Assembly: GCA_016283935.1 (NCBI GenBank)
Contig: JAEENX010000025.1
Coordinates: 1 to 64,000, forward strand
Length of the DNA stretch: 64,000 bases
From: Bacilli bacterium
GTDB lineage: Bacteria > Bacillota_I > Bacilli_A > RF39 > UBA660
Reading direction: 5' to 3'
A program made the position numbers and the translations under genes. This document shows, in pieces, positions 1 to 10,183 of this stretch (its first letter is position 1; each line of letters starts with the position of its first letter). The notes under the pieces are model-generated. The model did no database searches. It was not told the origin of the DNA and was given only the letters and a program-made list of their open reading frames with translations.

Positions 1-2059
1 TACTTTTGATATTAATCCAAAAGATATTAGCTATGAAAAATTAACAGAATTTATGATAGATTTTATTGATTCTTTAAGAGGGGATGTTATTAAACCTGGT
101 CTTGAAAAAAAGTTCGAAAAATTAGGAATTAATAATAGTATCAGAGCATATGAACGTTTAATGAAGTATTTAAATGTAAAGAATAGAGATATAACATTAA
201 ATAGAAACTATTATTTTTATTTGTTTTTCTCAGATAATAGTTTAGAGGAGAAAGCTAAATTTTTTTGTAGAAATCTTAATAAAACAAGTGATATTAAAGA
301 TTTATTTTGTAGAACATTTAATAAAGATGAAAGAAAAAGAGAAGATTTTATTGATGAAATATTAAAATATGATGAAACTTTACCATTTGTTTTATATAAA
401 TGTGTTAATAAAAAAATAAAAAAGAAATTGTTAAAAAAATATGCTAAAGATTTTTATGAATGTAGATTTGATGAATTAACTAATGATGATAAGAAATATG
501 TTTTAAGGGTATTAAAAAATACTGGTGTAATTATTTATGTTGACAATAATGAATATGTGTTAGCTGATGAATTAGATTATGAAGGAAGAATCAATTATGA
601 TTTATTTAGAACATTAATAGGTAAAAAAGATATATCTAAGGAATATATATATAAATTTTATGATAATTTAAAAAAACGTAAAATAAGTAAAGTAACTGAA
701 AAACAATTTATTGATCTTGGATTTAAAGACGATTATAAAAGATTTTTACTATTAAGAAGATATTTTGAAAATAGATCTAATTGTTATTGTGGTTTTAAAT
801 ATAAAATGAATAAATATTTTGATATTTTTGAAAATGTATTGTTTAAAATCAAGACAGATGAAGATAGATTTAATTATTATAAAAGTGTTGTTGATAAATT
901 TGATGGTGCCGGTTTAGCTAGAATGGCAAAATTATTGTATACTGCTGAAGAATTAAAATCACCTGATACTTTAATTAAAATAATTGAAGTAGCACCTGAA
1001 CATATAAGACCATTTTTTTCTCTTTTTGATGATAATAATAAAAATGCAATTTTCCAAAGATTTTATAATGAAATAATTGCACGTTGTAATGGATTATTAA
1101 CTGATGAAGAATATGAATATGTAAAACGAATTGCAAAAATGAATAATGAAGGTAAAGATTCTAGCGAAGAAGAAATGTTAAGCCATATATCATTAATAAT
1201 GCAAAAAAGAAATAGTGATTTACTAGAAAGATTAAAAGCTAGATATGGTAAATCTTATGTAGAAAAAACAAATAAAAGTTTAGATGACGAAGATGAATTT
1301 TTCTATATAATTATAAATTCAAATGTATTAGAAAAATTCTATAGTGATCCTTTTTATACAAATGAAGATATTGATACTTTAAACTCTATATTAAATGAAT
1401 ACGATTTCAGTGGTCAATTTGATACTAAACTTATTAGACAAAGAATTGAAAAAATAAAACTTAATTTGAGAAAAAAAGAAAATCATTTATTTAATACTAT
1501 AGTGTCATTAAAAAATAATGATGAAGAATTAGAAATATTCTTAAAATCTATGAATATTAAAAAAGAAAACTTTTCTAAATATATAAGAGAAAGAAAATTC
1601 TTAGATAAAAAAATGAAAGAAAGTTTATTATTAATACTTGCATCACATTATCAAACAGAATATGTATCTTTATATGATGTTCTTGAAATGATTCAAGAAT
1701 CTGAAGAGGCAGGTAAAGATTTAAATGTAATATTAAAAGAAAATGATATAGATGTTAAATACTTTAAACATATATTTGGAAAATTAAAAACTGAAAATCC
1801 AGAGTTATTCAGTTTAATAATGAATGCAAATAATCAAAATAAGAGATTAATAAAAATATATTCTTCATTAAAAGAAAGTAATATTTGTTCATATAAATCT
1901 TTTGTGCTTAGATATAGAAAAACACCTGAAGAAATACTAGCTTTATTTGAAGAAACAGAATTATTTGATGAAGTATTTAAAATGTTATCTAGTTGGTATT
2001 CATTTATGCCACCTGAAGATAATAAAAATATAAATGTAACTGGACCAAAAAAGAATTAG
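1..2059 (+). CDS. Large charged protein of unknown function (5' partial; frame open to window start)
   Basis: Listed ORF starts at 53, but the same frame reads without a stop back to position 2 (TFDINPKDISYEKLTEF-MIDFIDS...), so the gene probably begins upstream. Followed by a terminator. Confidence 0.75.
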   Translation, partial: TFDINPKDISYEKLTEFMIDFIDSLRGDVIKPGLEKKFEKLGINNSIRAYERLMKYLNVKNRDITLNRNYYFYLFFSDNSLEEKAKFFCRNLNKTSDIKDLFCRTFNKDERKREDFIDEILKYDETLPFVLYKCVNKKIKKKLLKKYAKDFYECRFDELTNDDKKYVLRVLKNTGVIIYVDNNEYVLADELDYEGRINYDLFRTLIGKKDISKEYIYKFYDNLKKRKISKVTEKQFIDLGFKDDYKRFLLLRRYFENRSNCYCGFKYKMNKYFDIFENVLFKIKTDEDRFNYYKSVVDKFDGAGLARMAKLLYTAEELKSPDTLIKIIEVAPEHIRPFFSLFDDNNKNAIFQRFYNEIIARCNGLLTDEEYEYVKRIAKMNNEGKDSSEEEMLSHISLIMQKRNSDLLERLKARYGKSYVEKTNKSLDDEDEFFYIIINSNVLEKFYSDPFYTNEDIDTLNSILNEYDFSGQFDTKLIRQRIEKIKLNLRKKENHLFNTIVSLKNNDEELEIFLKSMNIKKENFSKYIRERKFLDKKMKESLLLILASHYQTEYVSLYDVLEMIQESEEAGKDLNVILKENDIDVKYFKHIFGKLKTENPELFSLIMNANNQNKRLIKIYSSLKESNICSYKSFVLRYRKTPEEILALFEETELFDEVFKMLSSWYSFMPPEDNKNINVTGPKKN

Positions 2060-2078
2060 ATAAAATCTAATTCTTTTT
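2051..2078 (+). terminator. Rho-independent terminator overlapping the CDS end
   Basis: AAGAATTAGAT-aaa-ATCTAATTCTT followed by T run; stop codon lies in the stem. Confidence 0.85.
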
Positions 2079-2079
2079 G

Positions 2080-2108
2080 TTTGACTCTAAGTATACCTTC
2101 TAATATAA
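2080..2108 (+). promoter_or_regulatory. Sigma-A-like promoter
   Basis: TTGACT - 17 nt - TATAAT upstream of the 2217 ORF. Confidence 0.6.
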
Positions 2109-2216
2109 TAAAAGTATGGAGGGATATGTTTTTATGGATAAATTTGATGACTAGTTTTAATTTTGAAGATAAAAAGGTATTTATTAATTATATTATATGT
2201 ATAACTAGGTGGTACT

Positions 2217-2672
2217 ATGAAAGAATTAACAATTGTATTTGATACATTAGGACATAAAGAATTAGAAGAATATTTATTAACTGTAAAAGGTATTAAAGAA
2301 GTTAAAGTAACTAATGAAGAAAAGTTAAAAATAGATATTAAATATGATTCTAAAGAAACAAATCCAATAGTTATAAAAACAGAAATATATATATTTCTAG
2401 AAATATCTAAGACACCTAATATGTATTCTTTTGATAAACATGAGAAGAATATGAAGAAGTGCGAAGTATCAAAGAAATCTGTTTGCTGTGATTACTGTTA
2501 TATGGGATTCATAGAAGATTTATATGATATGGAAGGTATTACTAAAGCTGAATCTAATTTTACTGATTTCTTTATGAGTCAGAAAGAAGAGGTTACTATT
2601 AAAGTGGAATATGATCCTAATATATTAAAAGAAGCTGAAGTAATAGAAAAATTAAATAGTTTATATGAATAG
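2217..2672 (+). CDS. Small cytosolic protein with HMA-like repeats and a CC-x2-C motif
   Basis: beta-alpha-beta pattern in both halves (LTIVFDTLGHKELEEYLLTVKGIKEVKV...; CCDYCYMGFIEDLYDMEGITKAESNF...VTIKVEYDPN). Confidence 0.5.
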   Translation: MKELTIVFDTLGHKELEEYLLTVKGIKEVKVTNEEKLKIDIKYDSKETNPIVIKTEIYIFLEISKTPNMYSFDKHEKNMKKCEVSKKSVCCDYCYMGFIEDLYDMEGITKAESNFTDFFMSQKEEVTIKVEYDPNILKEAEVIEKLNSLYE

Positions 2673-2673
2673 A

Positions 2674-2699
2674 AGAATTACATGTGTAATTCTTTTTTT
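2674..2699 (+). terminator. Rho-independent terminator
   Basis: AGAATTAC-atgt-GTAATTCT + T run. Confidence 0.85.
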
Positions 2700-2768
2700 A
2701 TATGTGGATTTATAAATATTAATATGTGGATATTCTTTTAATATAATTATTTTCATGAGGTGAAAAGA

Positions 2769-4148
2769 ATGTTTAATATTAAAGCAAATTCAAGAAGAGT
2801 AGAACCTGGGGATATATTTGTTGCTATAAAAGGACATACTGTAGATGGACATAAATACATAGATGATGCAGTTAAAAGAGGAGCAAGTGTTGTTGTAGTA
2901 TCAGAAAGTATTCCTGATATAGATGGGGTTAAGATAATTAAAACTGATGATACTCAAAAATGGTTAAATGCATATTTATTAGAAATATATAAAGATAAAT
3001 TTAAGAATATGAAGTTTGTAGGTGTAACAGGTACTAATGGAAAAACTACTACATGTTTTTTAACATATGAAACATTATTAAGTATGGGAATAAATGCTTG
3101 TTATATTGGTACTATAGGTTATTATGATAAGAATACACATTATGAATTGCCTAATACAACACCAAGTATGATTGATTTATATGAGATATTAAATAATGCA
3201 TATGAATCTGGTATAGAAACAGTAGTAATGGAAGTTTCTTCTCATTCACTTGTTGAAAAGAGAGTAGCAGGTCTTCAATATGATACAGTTGGTTATACTA
3301 ACATTACTCAAGATCATTTAGATTTTCATAAAACAATGGAAAATTATTTGAATGCAAAATTATTACTATTAAATCATGTTAAAGATAAGAGTAAAGTTAT
3401 ATATAATCAAGATGATTCTTATTTAGGAAAAGAAGAAAAACTACAAGATGGTATTTCATATGGATTTAATGGTAAGGATTTAAAAATATTTGAATATCAA
3501 AATAAAGAATATGGAACACATATAGTATTTAAGTATAAAGATAAATTTTATTATGTAGATACTAAATTAAAAAATAAATTTAATGTTTATAACTATATTA
3601 TGAGTGCAATACTTGTTAATAATTTAGGATATGATTTAGATGAAGTATTATCTCATTCAATGGAAATAGATCCACCTTCAGGTAGATGTGATATTGTTCC
3701 ATATGATCAAGGTAATATTATTGTTGATTATGCACATACTCCAGATGCTGTTGAAAAAATAATCACATCATTTCAAGAAAATAGTAATGGTAGAATAATA
3801 ACTATAATAGGATGTGGTGGAGATAGAGATTCAACTAAAAGACCTATTATGGGTGATATAGCTACTACAAACTCTGACTATGCTATTATTACTTCAGATA
3901 ATCCTAGAACAGAAGATCCTGAAAAGATTATTGAAGATATATTAACTGGTATTAAAAGAAAGAATTTTATTGTTATACCAGATAGAATAAAAGCTATTCA
4001 AAAAGGTATAGATATGTTACATCCTGAAGATACATTATTGATATTAGGAAAAGGCCATGAGAATTATCAAATAATAGGTACTGTTAAATATCATATGGAT
4101 GATAAAGAAATAGCAAAAGATTATATAGAATTAAAAAAGAAAAAATAG
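2769..4148 (+). CDS. murE: UDP-N-acetylmuramyl-tripeptide synthetase (Mur ligase)
   Basis: GVTGTNGKTTT P-loop, EVSSHSL, DYAHTPDAVEK, SDNPRTEDP motifs; ATG at 2769 after AGGTG SD. Confidence 0.9.
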   Translation: MFNIKANSRRVEPGDIFVAIKGHTVDGHKYIDDAVKRGASVVVVSESIPDIDGVKIIKTDDTQKWLNAYLLEIYKDKFKNMKFVGVTGTNGKTTTCFLTYETLLSMGINACYIGTIGYYDKNTHYELPNTTPSMIDLYEILNNAYESGIETVVMEVSSHSLVEKRVAGLQYDTVGYTNITQDHLDFHKTMENYLNAKLLLLNHVKDKSKVIYNQDDSYLGKEEKLQDGISYGFNGKDLKIFEYQNKEYGTHIVFKYKDKFYYVDTKLKNKFNVYNYIMSAILVNNLGYDLDEVLSHSMEIDPPSGRCDIVPYDQGNIIVDYAHTPDAVEKIITSFQENSNGRIITIIGCGGDRDSTKRPIMGDIATTNSDYAIITSDNPRTEDPEKIIEDILTGIKRKNFIVIPDRIKAIQKGIDMLHPEDTLLILGKGHENYQIIGTVKYHMDDKEIAKDYIELKKKK

Positions 4149-4169
4149 GAAGGTTACTTCCTATTTTAT
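4143..4169. terminator. Bidirectional terminator between convergent genes
   Basis: AAATAGGAAG-gtta-CTTCCTATTT between murE (+) and the Sel1-repeat gene (-). Confidence 0.8.
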
Positions 4170-5678
4170 TATGCTTAAATCTATATTTTTATTATCTTTT
4201 ATATCTTTTAATATTTTGTTTATTTTATCTTTTAATTCATTATTATATTTTTTATTATTTTCAATTAAATTAACAATTCTTTTTAATTTAAAATAAACAT
4301 CTTCTTGTTTATTTTTAACATATTTATGAGCATATATATTTAATAACTCTAATTCAGCGTCAAGTATATTAAATTCAGCAGCATTTTCAAAATATTCAAT
4401 AGCTTTATTAATATCTTTATCTATGTATGCATATGGATTTCCATTTAAATAATAATATTTAGCTAAATTATAATAAGCGTAGTTACAAACATTATTAATA
4501 GGTACATTTATTGAATCTGAATAATATTTAAATGCTTCTTTATAGTTACCTAGTTTTCTTTCTCTTTCTCCAAGTTTATTAGCAGCCCATGAATTATCTA
4601 ATTCATATGATTTTTGATAATATTCATATGCTTTATCTAAATCATTTCTATCTTCATATATTTTCCCTAAGTTATTATATGCATATGAATAATTTTTAGA
4701 AGCAGCTTCTTCAAAGTATTCAATAGCTTTATTAATATCTTTTTTTACTGGAGTATATCCGTTTAAATAAAATAATCCAATTTCATTTATAGCAGCTATA
4801 GAACCTAGTTCCATTGCTTTAGTTGCATTTTTATATGCATATTCATAATCTTCTTTTGAATTAGTTCCAACTAATCCTTGTAAATATAATTTAGATATAA
4901 CATAATATGAACCTGCATGATTAGAATTAGCAGCTTCTTTAAAATATTGAAGAGCAATATTATATCTTGGATATCCTTCATATAAACCATTCATTTCTTC
5001 TAATCCTAATTCATAGCATGCATATGCGTTACCTTTATTAGCTAATTTTTTTAAATTCATATTAAAGTTTATTTCTTCTGCAAGTTTAATATTTAAGTAT
5101 TCTTTTAAATCATTAGCAGATATATTAGTATCACTTAATATATTTTCCATGATTTCAACTTTAACTTCTTCTTCATATAAAGGTTGTTTTTTATCTAGTA
5201 TTACAAAGAATAGAATAGTACTCATAGCTTCTATAAGATTATTATGATTTATTAATGATAATAATTCTCTTGTAAATTCTTCTTTACAATCATGATCATT
5301 TTTAGAAATGTTATATAACTTTAAACATAAACTCTTTAATGATTCTGATTGGTTAATATCATATTTATCATCGTGTAATCTACCATCTATAATTGATACT
5401 AAATTTATAATAATATCTTTTAATATATTTTTATCATTTATATATTTCTTTTGATAATTAATATATGTTTGTTTATAATCATCATTTATTCCACGTACTC
5501 CAACACAGTAGTTGTTTATAGTTGTGTCATTTATACTATCAACATTAAATAGAGTACAGAATATTTCAGATTGCATTGCTGAAGATTTATTTTTTGCTTG
5601 AGTTTTGATTAATCTACATAGATTACCAAATGATAAATGATTATCATCTATATTTAATTTTATAAACTTTTTTTTCAT
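4161..5678 (-). CDS. Sel1-like repeat (TPR family) protein
   Basis: Repeats such as KDINKAIEYFEEAASKNYSYAYNNLGKIYE and DKAYEYYQKSYELDNSWAANKLG. Confidence 0.8.
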   Translation of the reverse strand: MKKKFIKLNIDDNHLSFGNLCRLIKTQAKNKSSAMQSEIFCTLFNVDSINDTTINNYCVGVRGINDDYKQTYINYQKKYINDKNILKDIIINLVSIIDGRLHDDKYDINQSESLKSLCLKLYNISKNDHDCKEEFTRELLSLINHNNLIEAMSTILFFVILDKKQPLYEEEVKVEIMENILSDTNISANDLKEYLNIKLAEEINFNMNLKKLANKGNAYACYELGLEEMNGLYEGYPRYNIALQYFKEAANSNHAGSYYVISKLYLQGLVGTNSKEDYEYAYKNATKAMELGSIAAINEIGLFYLNGYTPVKKDINKAIEYFEEAASKNYSYAYNNLGKIYEDRNDLDKAYEYYQKSYELDNSWAANKLGERERKLGNYKEAFKYYSDSINVPINNVCNYAYYNLAKYYYLNGNPYAYIDKDINKAIEYFENAAEFNILDAELELLNIYAHKYVKNKQEDVYFKLKRIVNLIENNKKYNNELKDKINKILKDIKDNKNIDLSIIK

Positions 5679-5810
5679 AATAATCCCTCACTTATGACGT
5701 ATTATACATCAAGTGTGGATTTCTGCAAATAAAATAATAAAAAGTGTGGTTATATGTGTATTAAAAGTGTAAACCTTCAGTTCTATAATGTAGCTATGAA
5801 AGGAGTAATT

Positions 5811-7082
5811 ATGAAGAATTTTCTTAAAAATTACAAACAAACTATTATTTTATTAGCAAGTATTATAGTAGGTGCTATAGTTGGTTTAATATTTAAAGAA
5901 AAGACTGCTGTACTTAGTCCATTTGGTGATATTTTTATCAATATGATGTTTGTTGTAATAGTACCTTTAATATTCTTAACTATTACAACATCTATTGCTA
6001 AGATGAAATCTGGTAAGAGATTAGGCAAAGTATTAGTTACTATATTTGTAATATTCTTTGTTACAAGTTTAGTAGCATTAGTAGTAGGATTTTTAACAAC
6101 ATTTAAAACTAACTTAGTTTCTCCAAATGATACTGAAGCAATCAGAGCAAGTTTTGTAGAACCTGAAGAAGTGACTGAAGAATTAACTATTTTAGAAAGA
6201 ACCGTTAAAACATTAACAGTAAGTGATTTTAGCTTACTTTTATCTAAGAGTAATTTAATTGCTTTATTAGTAGTATCTTTAATAACAGGATTTGCAATTA
6301 GAATGAGCAAAGAGAAAGGTGAAAAGTTTAGAGAAGTACTTGAAAGTGCAAATGATGTTTTAATGAACTTCATTAAAATAATTATGTATTATGCACCTAT
6401 AGGATTAGGTTGTTATTTTGCTGCATTAGTTGGGACATTTGGAAGTGAAATAGCAGTTGGATTCTTAAAAGTATTTATTCTATATACAGTAGTATCTGTT
6501 TTATATTACATTATTGTTTATTCAATATATGCATATATTGCAGGTGGATTTGCTGGTGTTAAAAAGTATTGGTCTAATATTATTCCTGCAACTGTTACAT
6601 CACTTGCAACATGTTCATCAGCTGCATCAATTCCAGTTAATTCAAAATGTGCAAAGAATATAGGTGTATCTGAAGATATAGCAGATACTATGATACCTTT
6701 AGGAACTAGCTTCCATAAAGATGGAAGTATAATTGGATCATTATTTAAAATAATGTTCTTAGTTTGTTTATTTGGAACTCCATTAACAAGTGTTGGAGAA
6801 ATAGCAAAAGTATTTGGAATAGCATTTGTTGCTAACTTACTTATAAGTGCTGTACCAATTGGTGGTGGAACAATCTCTGAAATGATGATTATTACACTTA
6901 TGGGATTCTCACCAGCTTGTTTACCAGTTCTAACAATTATTGCTACTATAATTGATCCACCTGCAACTATGTTAAATGTAGTAGGTGATTCAGCATCAAG
7001 TATGTTAGTTGCAAGAATAGTAGATGGTAAGTATTGGTTAGCACCAACCGATAAGAAAACAAAAAAGAATAAGAAAAAATAA
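5811..7082 (+). CDS. Dicarboxylate/amino acid:cation symporter (DAACS/SstT-GltP family)
   Basis: Multi-TM; PLGTSFHKDGSII and TLMGFSPACLPVLTIIATIIDPPATMLNVVGD; ATG at 5811 after AAAGGAG. Confidence 0.85.
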   Translation: MKNFLKNYKQTIILLASIIVGAIVGLIFKEKTAVLSPFGDIFINMMFVVIVPLIFLTITTSIAKMKSGKRLGKVLVTIFVIFFVTSLVALVVGFLTTFKTNLVSPNDTEAIRASFVEPEEVTEELTILERTVKTLTVSDFSLLLSKSNLIALLVVSLITGFAIRMSKEKGEKFREVLESANDVLMNFIKIIMYYAPIGLGCYFAALVGTFGSEIAVGFLKVFILYTVVSVLYYIIVYSIYAYIAGGFAGVKKYWSNIIPATVTSLATCSSAASIPVNSKCAKNIGVSEDIADTMIPLGTSFHKDGSIIGSLFKIMFLVCLFGTPLTSVGEIAKVFGIAFVANLLISAVPIGGGTISEMMIITLMGFSPACLPVLTIIATIIDPPATMLNVVGDSASSMLVARIVDGKYWLAPTDKKTKKNKKK

Positions 7083-7113
7083 TCTTATTCTTTTTTTATG
7101 TTATAATTGTTAT

Positions 7114-8454
7114 GTGATAGATATGGAAAAAATATATAATAATAAAATTATAACAATCTTTTTTCTTATTCAACCAATTCTAGATATATTAACTAGTTTA
7201 CTTAATATACCTGCATCAATTGGTATTTTATTTAGAGGTGCTTTTGTTTTATATGCACTTATATATTGTTTTATTAAAGGAAATAAAATTACTTATATAT
7301 ATTTAGCTATATCTAGTATATATCTTTTAACTAACTTAATTGTACATGCTCATACTATAGATGGTTTTAGTGTTGGTACTCAAATGAATAGTTTAATTCA
7401 TTTAACATATTTTCCAGTTTTATTATTATTCTTTTATAAATATTTTACTAATATAAAAGGTAAATTATTAGATAATAAAACCTTTATATTAAATGCTCTT
7501 ATAATAGGATTATCATTAGTATTAAGTATGGCTACTAAAACTAATTTATGTTCATATGAAAAATGTATTATGCATGGAACTACAGGTTGGTTTAATTCAG
7601 CAAATGAATATGGAATTATACTTGTATTCTTATTAAGTATATCCATGACATATATGATGAAAAGTAAATCTGTATTACCTGTTATATCTTATTTATTAAC
7701 TAATGCATTTATGATTTTAATAGGTACTAAGACTACTTATATTGCAATGTTATTTATTAATATAGGTTATGTATTATTTTATATAGTTTCTTGTTTTATA
7801 GATAAGAAAAGAATAAAAAAATATTATAAATTTAATATATTATTCTTAATCATGGGAATAGCTGCTATTGTATTCTTTCCTATGACTCCTCTTAAATATA
7901 ATATAGATTTAAGAGCTCAAGATGGAATAGAAAAAGTTGTAGATAATAAAACAGAAGAAAAAATAGATGTACATATATCTACAGAAGAATTAAATAATAA
8001 TTATCAAGAAATTATAGTAGATAATCAAGGTGAAATAAAAGATAGTCAAGTTAAAACAGTAGCTTTCAATGGAAGAGATGAATTCTTAGCATATAATAAA
8101 GATTTATATAAAAAATCTTCTTTATTTGATAAGTTCTTTGGTATAACTAATCAACATAAAGAATATGAACATTTAACTGAAATGGATTTATTTGATATTT
8201 TAATATTCCATGGAATATTTGCTGTAATATTAGATTTAATAGTTCCATTATTTTTAATAGTTAAAATAATCATTGGATTAATTAAAAAGATGGATTTATT
8301 ATTTGATTCTGATGTTGCTTTACCAGGAATGACATTATTTGTATTCTTATTAGTTTTATGGTTTGCAGGACATGTATTATTACAACCAGCAGTTTCAATA
8401 TATTTAGCTTATTTATTAGTCTACTTATATAAGAAAGTAGGTGTTAAAGAATGA
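7114..8454 (+). CDS. O-antigen ligase-like multi-TM membrane protein
   Basis: Hydrophobic with a large extracytoplasmic loop; NEYGIILVFLLSISM; followed directly by a GT2 gene. Confidence 0.65.
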   Translation: MIDMEKIYNNKIITIFFLIQPILDILTSLLNIPASIGILFRGAFVLYALIYCFIKGNKITYIYLAISSIYLLTNLIVHAHTIDGFSVGTQMNSLIHLTYFPVLLLFFYKYFTNIKGKLLDNKTFILNALIIGLSLVLSMATKTNLCSYEKCIMHGTTGWFNSANEYGIILVFLLSISMTYMMKSKSVLPVISYLLTNAFMILIGTKTTYIAMLFINIGYVLFYIVSCFIDKKRIKKYYKFNILFLIMGIAAIVFFPMTPLKYNIDLRAQDGIEKVVDNKTEEKIDVHISTEELNNNYQEIIVDNQGEIKDSQVKTVAFNGRDEFLAYNKDLYKKSSLFDKFFGITNQHKEYEHLTEMDLFDILIFHGIFAVILDLIVPLFLIVKIIIGLIKKMDLLFDSDVALPGMTLFVFLLVLWFAGHVLLQPAVSIYLAYLLVYLYKKVGVKE

Positions 8455-9287
8455 AAAAAACAGGTATAGTAATTGTTAATTATAATGATTATAAAAATAC
8501 ATCTACTATAATAGATGATATATATACTTTTAATAATATTGATGAAATAGTTGTAGTAGATTCTGGATCTACTGATGATTCTTTAGAAAAAATAAAAAAA
8601 ATAAAAGGTATAACTGTATTACCTACAAAAAATAAAGGATATTCACATGCTTTAAATGTAGGTAGTAAATATTTAGTTGATAAATATAAAGATATTAATA
8701 TTATTGAATCAAATGCAGATATATTAATAGGTAAAGAAAGTATTATAAATGAATTAAATAAAATGATTGATGATAATACTAAAGTAGTAATGCCTGCTAT
8801 AAATGAAAATGGTGTTATTAAATATGGATGGAGAAATAGAAATAAATATATAGATTTATTAGTTAATATTCCATTTATAAATAGACTTTATAGAGATAAA
8901 CTTATTTACTATAAAAAAGATTATTATAAAGATATTGTTAATGTAGAATGTGTATATGGATGTTTCTTTATGATAGATGGTAAAACATTAGAAAGTATAG
9001 ATTACTTTGATGAAAATGTATTCTTATATTATGAAGAAGATATATTAGCTAAAAAGTTAAAGAATAAGAACTTATTATCTAAATGTAATTGTAATATACA
9101 AGTTAAACATATGCACAATGCTACTATAGGTAGTAATGTTTCAAATTTAAATAAATATAAAATACATGCTAATTCTAAATTCTATTATGAATCTAAATAT
9201 AATAAAGCTAGATTAAGTATGTTATTATTTAAATTGTTTTATTTAATTAACTTAATACCATATAAAATAAAAGCAAAGAAGAAGTAA
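8451..9287 (+). CDS. Family 2 glycosyltransferase
   Basis: GIVIVNYNDYKNT...VVVDSGSTDDSL...; YYEEDILAKKLK. Confidence 0.85.
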   Translation: MKKTGIVIVNYNDYKNTSTIIDDIYTFNNIDEIVVVDSGSTDDSLEKIKKIKGITVLPTKNKGYSHALNVGSKYLVDKYKDINIIESNADILIGKESIINELNKMIDDNTKVVMPAINENGVIKYGWRNRNKYIDLLVNIPFINRLYRDKLIYYKKDYYKDIVNVECVYGCFFMIDGKTLESIDYFDENVFLYYEEDILAKKLKNKNLLSKCNCNIQVKHMHNATIGSNVSNLNKYKIHANSKFYYESKYNKARLSMLLFKLFYLINLIPYKIKAKKK

Positions 9288-9363
9288 AACTTCTTCTTTT
9301 TAATTTGCAATAAGGGTTAAAAAGTGTTATCATGATAGTCCATTAAAGAGAAAGGGGAAAAAC

Positions 9364-9999
9364 ATGAATATAACTGAGTTAAAGTTAAATGATAAAGCAT
9401 TTGATGATATCATGCTTAAACACAGCTTGGCCTTAAAGATGTTAGAGACAGAATTAAAGATCATGATTCAAAACTATGAATATACAAATAATTGTAATCC
9501 AGTTGATCATGTTAAATCTCGTCTTAAATCTAAGGAAAGCATAATTAAAAAACTTGAAAGAAAAAAATATCCAATTACAACTGAAAATATTGTTAAACAT
9601 GTACATGATATTATAGGTATAAGAATAGTATGTTCTTTTATCAATGATGTATATGATATCATTGATTTAATTAAACAAAATACTAAATATACTATAAGAG
9701 AAGAAAAAGATTATATATCTAATCCTAAAAATACAGGATATATTTCATATCATATTATATTAAAGATGCCTATATTCTTAGATGGTGAAGAAGTTGAAAT
9801 TGAAGCAGAAGTTCAAGTAAGAACAATCGCAATGGATTTCTGGGCTTCATTAGACCATAAGATAGGTTATAAATTAGATGATATGCCTGATGAATTAAGA
9901 GAAGAAATGTATAACTGTTCTAAAGAAATCAAAGAATTGGATAAACAAATGTATAAGATAAAGAAAAAAGCTGATAAATATAAAAGAGAACATCAATAA
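9364..9999 (+). CDS. Small alarmone synthetase, (p)ppGpp synthetase of YjbM/RelQ type
   Basis: RVKSRLKSKESI, HDIIGIRIVCSF, NTGYISYHIIL, EVQVRTIAMDFWASLDHKIGYK: RelA/SpoT synthetase signatures without hydrolase or TGS domains. Confidence 0.9.
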   Translation: MNITELKLNDKAFDDIMLKHSLALKMLETELKIMIQNYEYTNNCNPVDHVKSRLKSKESIIKKLERKKYPITTENIVKHVHDIIGIRIVCSFINDVYDIIDLIKQNTKYTIREEKDYISNPKNTGYISYHIILKMPIFLDGEEVEIEAEVQVRTIAMDFWASLDHKIGYKLDDMPDELREEMYNCSKEIKELDKQMYKIKKKADKYKREHQ

Positions 10000-10015
10000 A
10001 TGTTCTCTTTTTTTT
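9983..10015 (+). terminator. Rho-independent terminator overlapping the CDS end
   Basis: AAAGAGAACAT-caataa-ATGTTCTCTTT + T run; TAA stop in loop. Confidence 0.9.
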
Positions 10016-10023
10016 GTAAAATA

Positions 10024-10055
10024 TACTAAAATGTACTTTTTTGTACTTTTTAGTA
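10024..10055. repeat. Imperfect palindrome (13-nt arms, one mismatch)
   Basis: TACTAAAATGTAC-tttttt-GTACTTTTTAGTA. Confidence 0.7.
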
Positions 10056-10075
10056 TGTTATTTTACTTTTTGGAC

Positions 10076-10124
10076 GCATTAACTAGATGCAAACCATAAT
10101 AAGGTAGCATCAGTTTATTAATGC
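10076..10124 (+). promoter_or_regulatory. Extended hairpin, candidate structured 5' UTR element
   Basis: GCATTAA(CT)agATGCaaACC-ataataa-GGTaGCATc(AG)tttaTTAATGC nested pairing; no T run afterwards. Confidence 0.45.
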
Positions 10125-10183
10125 TTCCTCTAAAAAAATATATATTATTTGATTAATATATTCAATATGAGAGAGGGGATAAA

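Noticed and set aside
2126-2242. Short ORF (MFLWINLMTSFNFEDKK...) upstream of the HMA-like gene as a leader peptide
   Set aside because: SD-like sequence present, but it overlaps the next gene out of frame and shows no attenuator structure; too weak.
5831-6373. 180-aa minus-strand ORF
   Set aside because: Antisense to the DAACS symporter; Leu/Ile/Asn/Thr-rich by-product of AT-rich complementary sequence, no SD.
10024-10055. Palindrome as a second rho-independent terminator for the alarmone synthetase gene
   Set aside because: A perfect terminator already ends that gene at 9983-10015; the palindrome has T6 in the loop rather than after the stem.
10076-10124. Known riboswitch (c-di-GMP GEMM, fluoride, preQ1)
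   Set aside because: Contains GCAAACC-like strings, but the conserved core motifs of these classes are not matched by eye; left as an unassigned structure.
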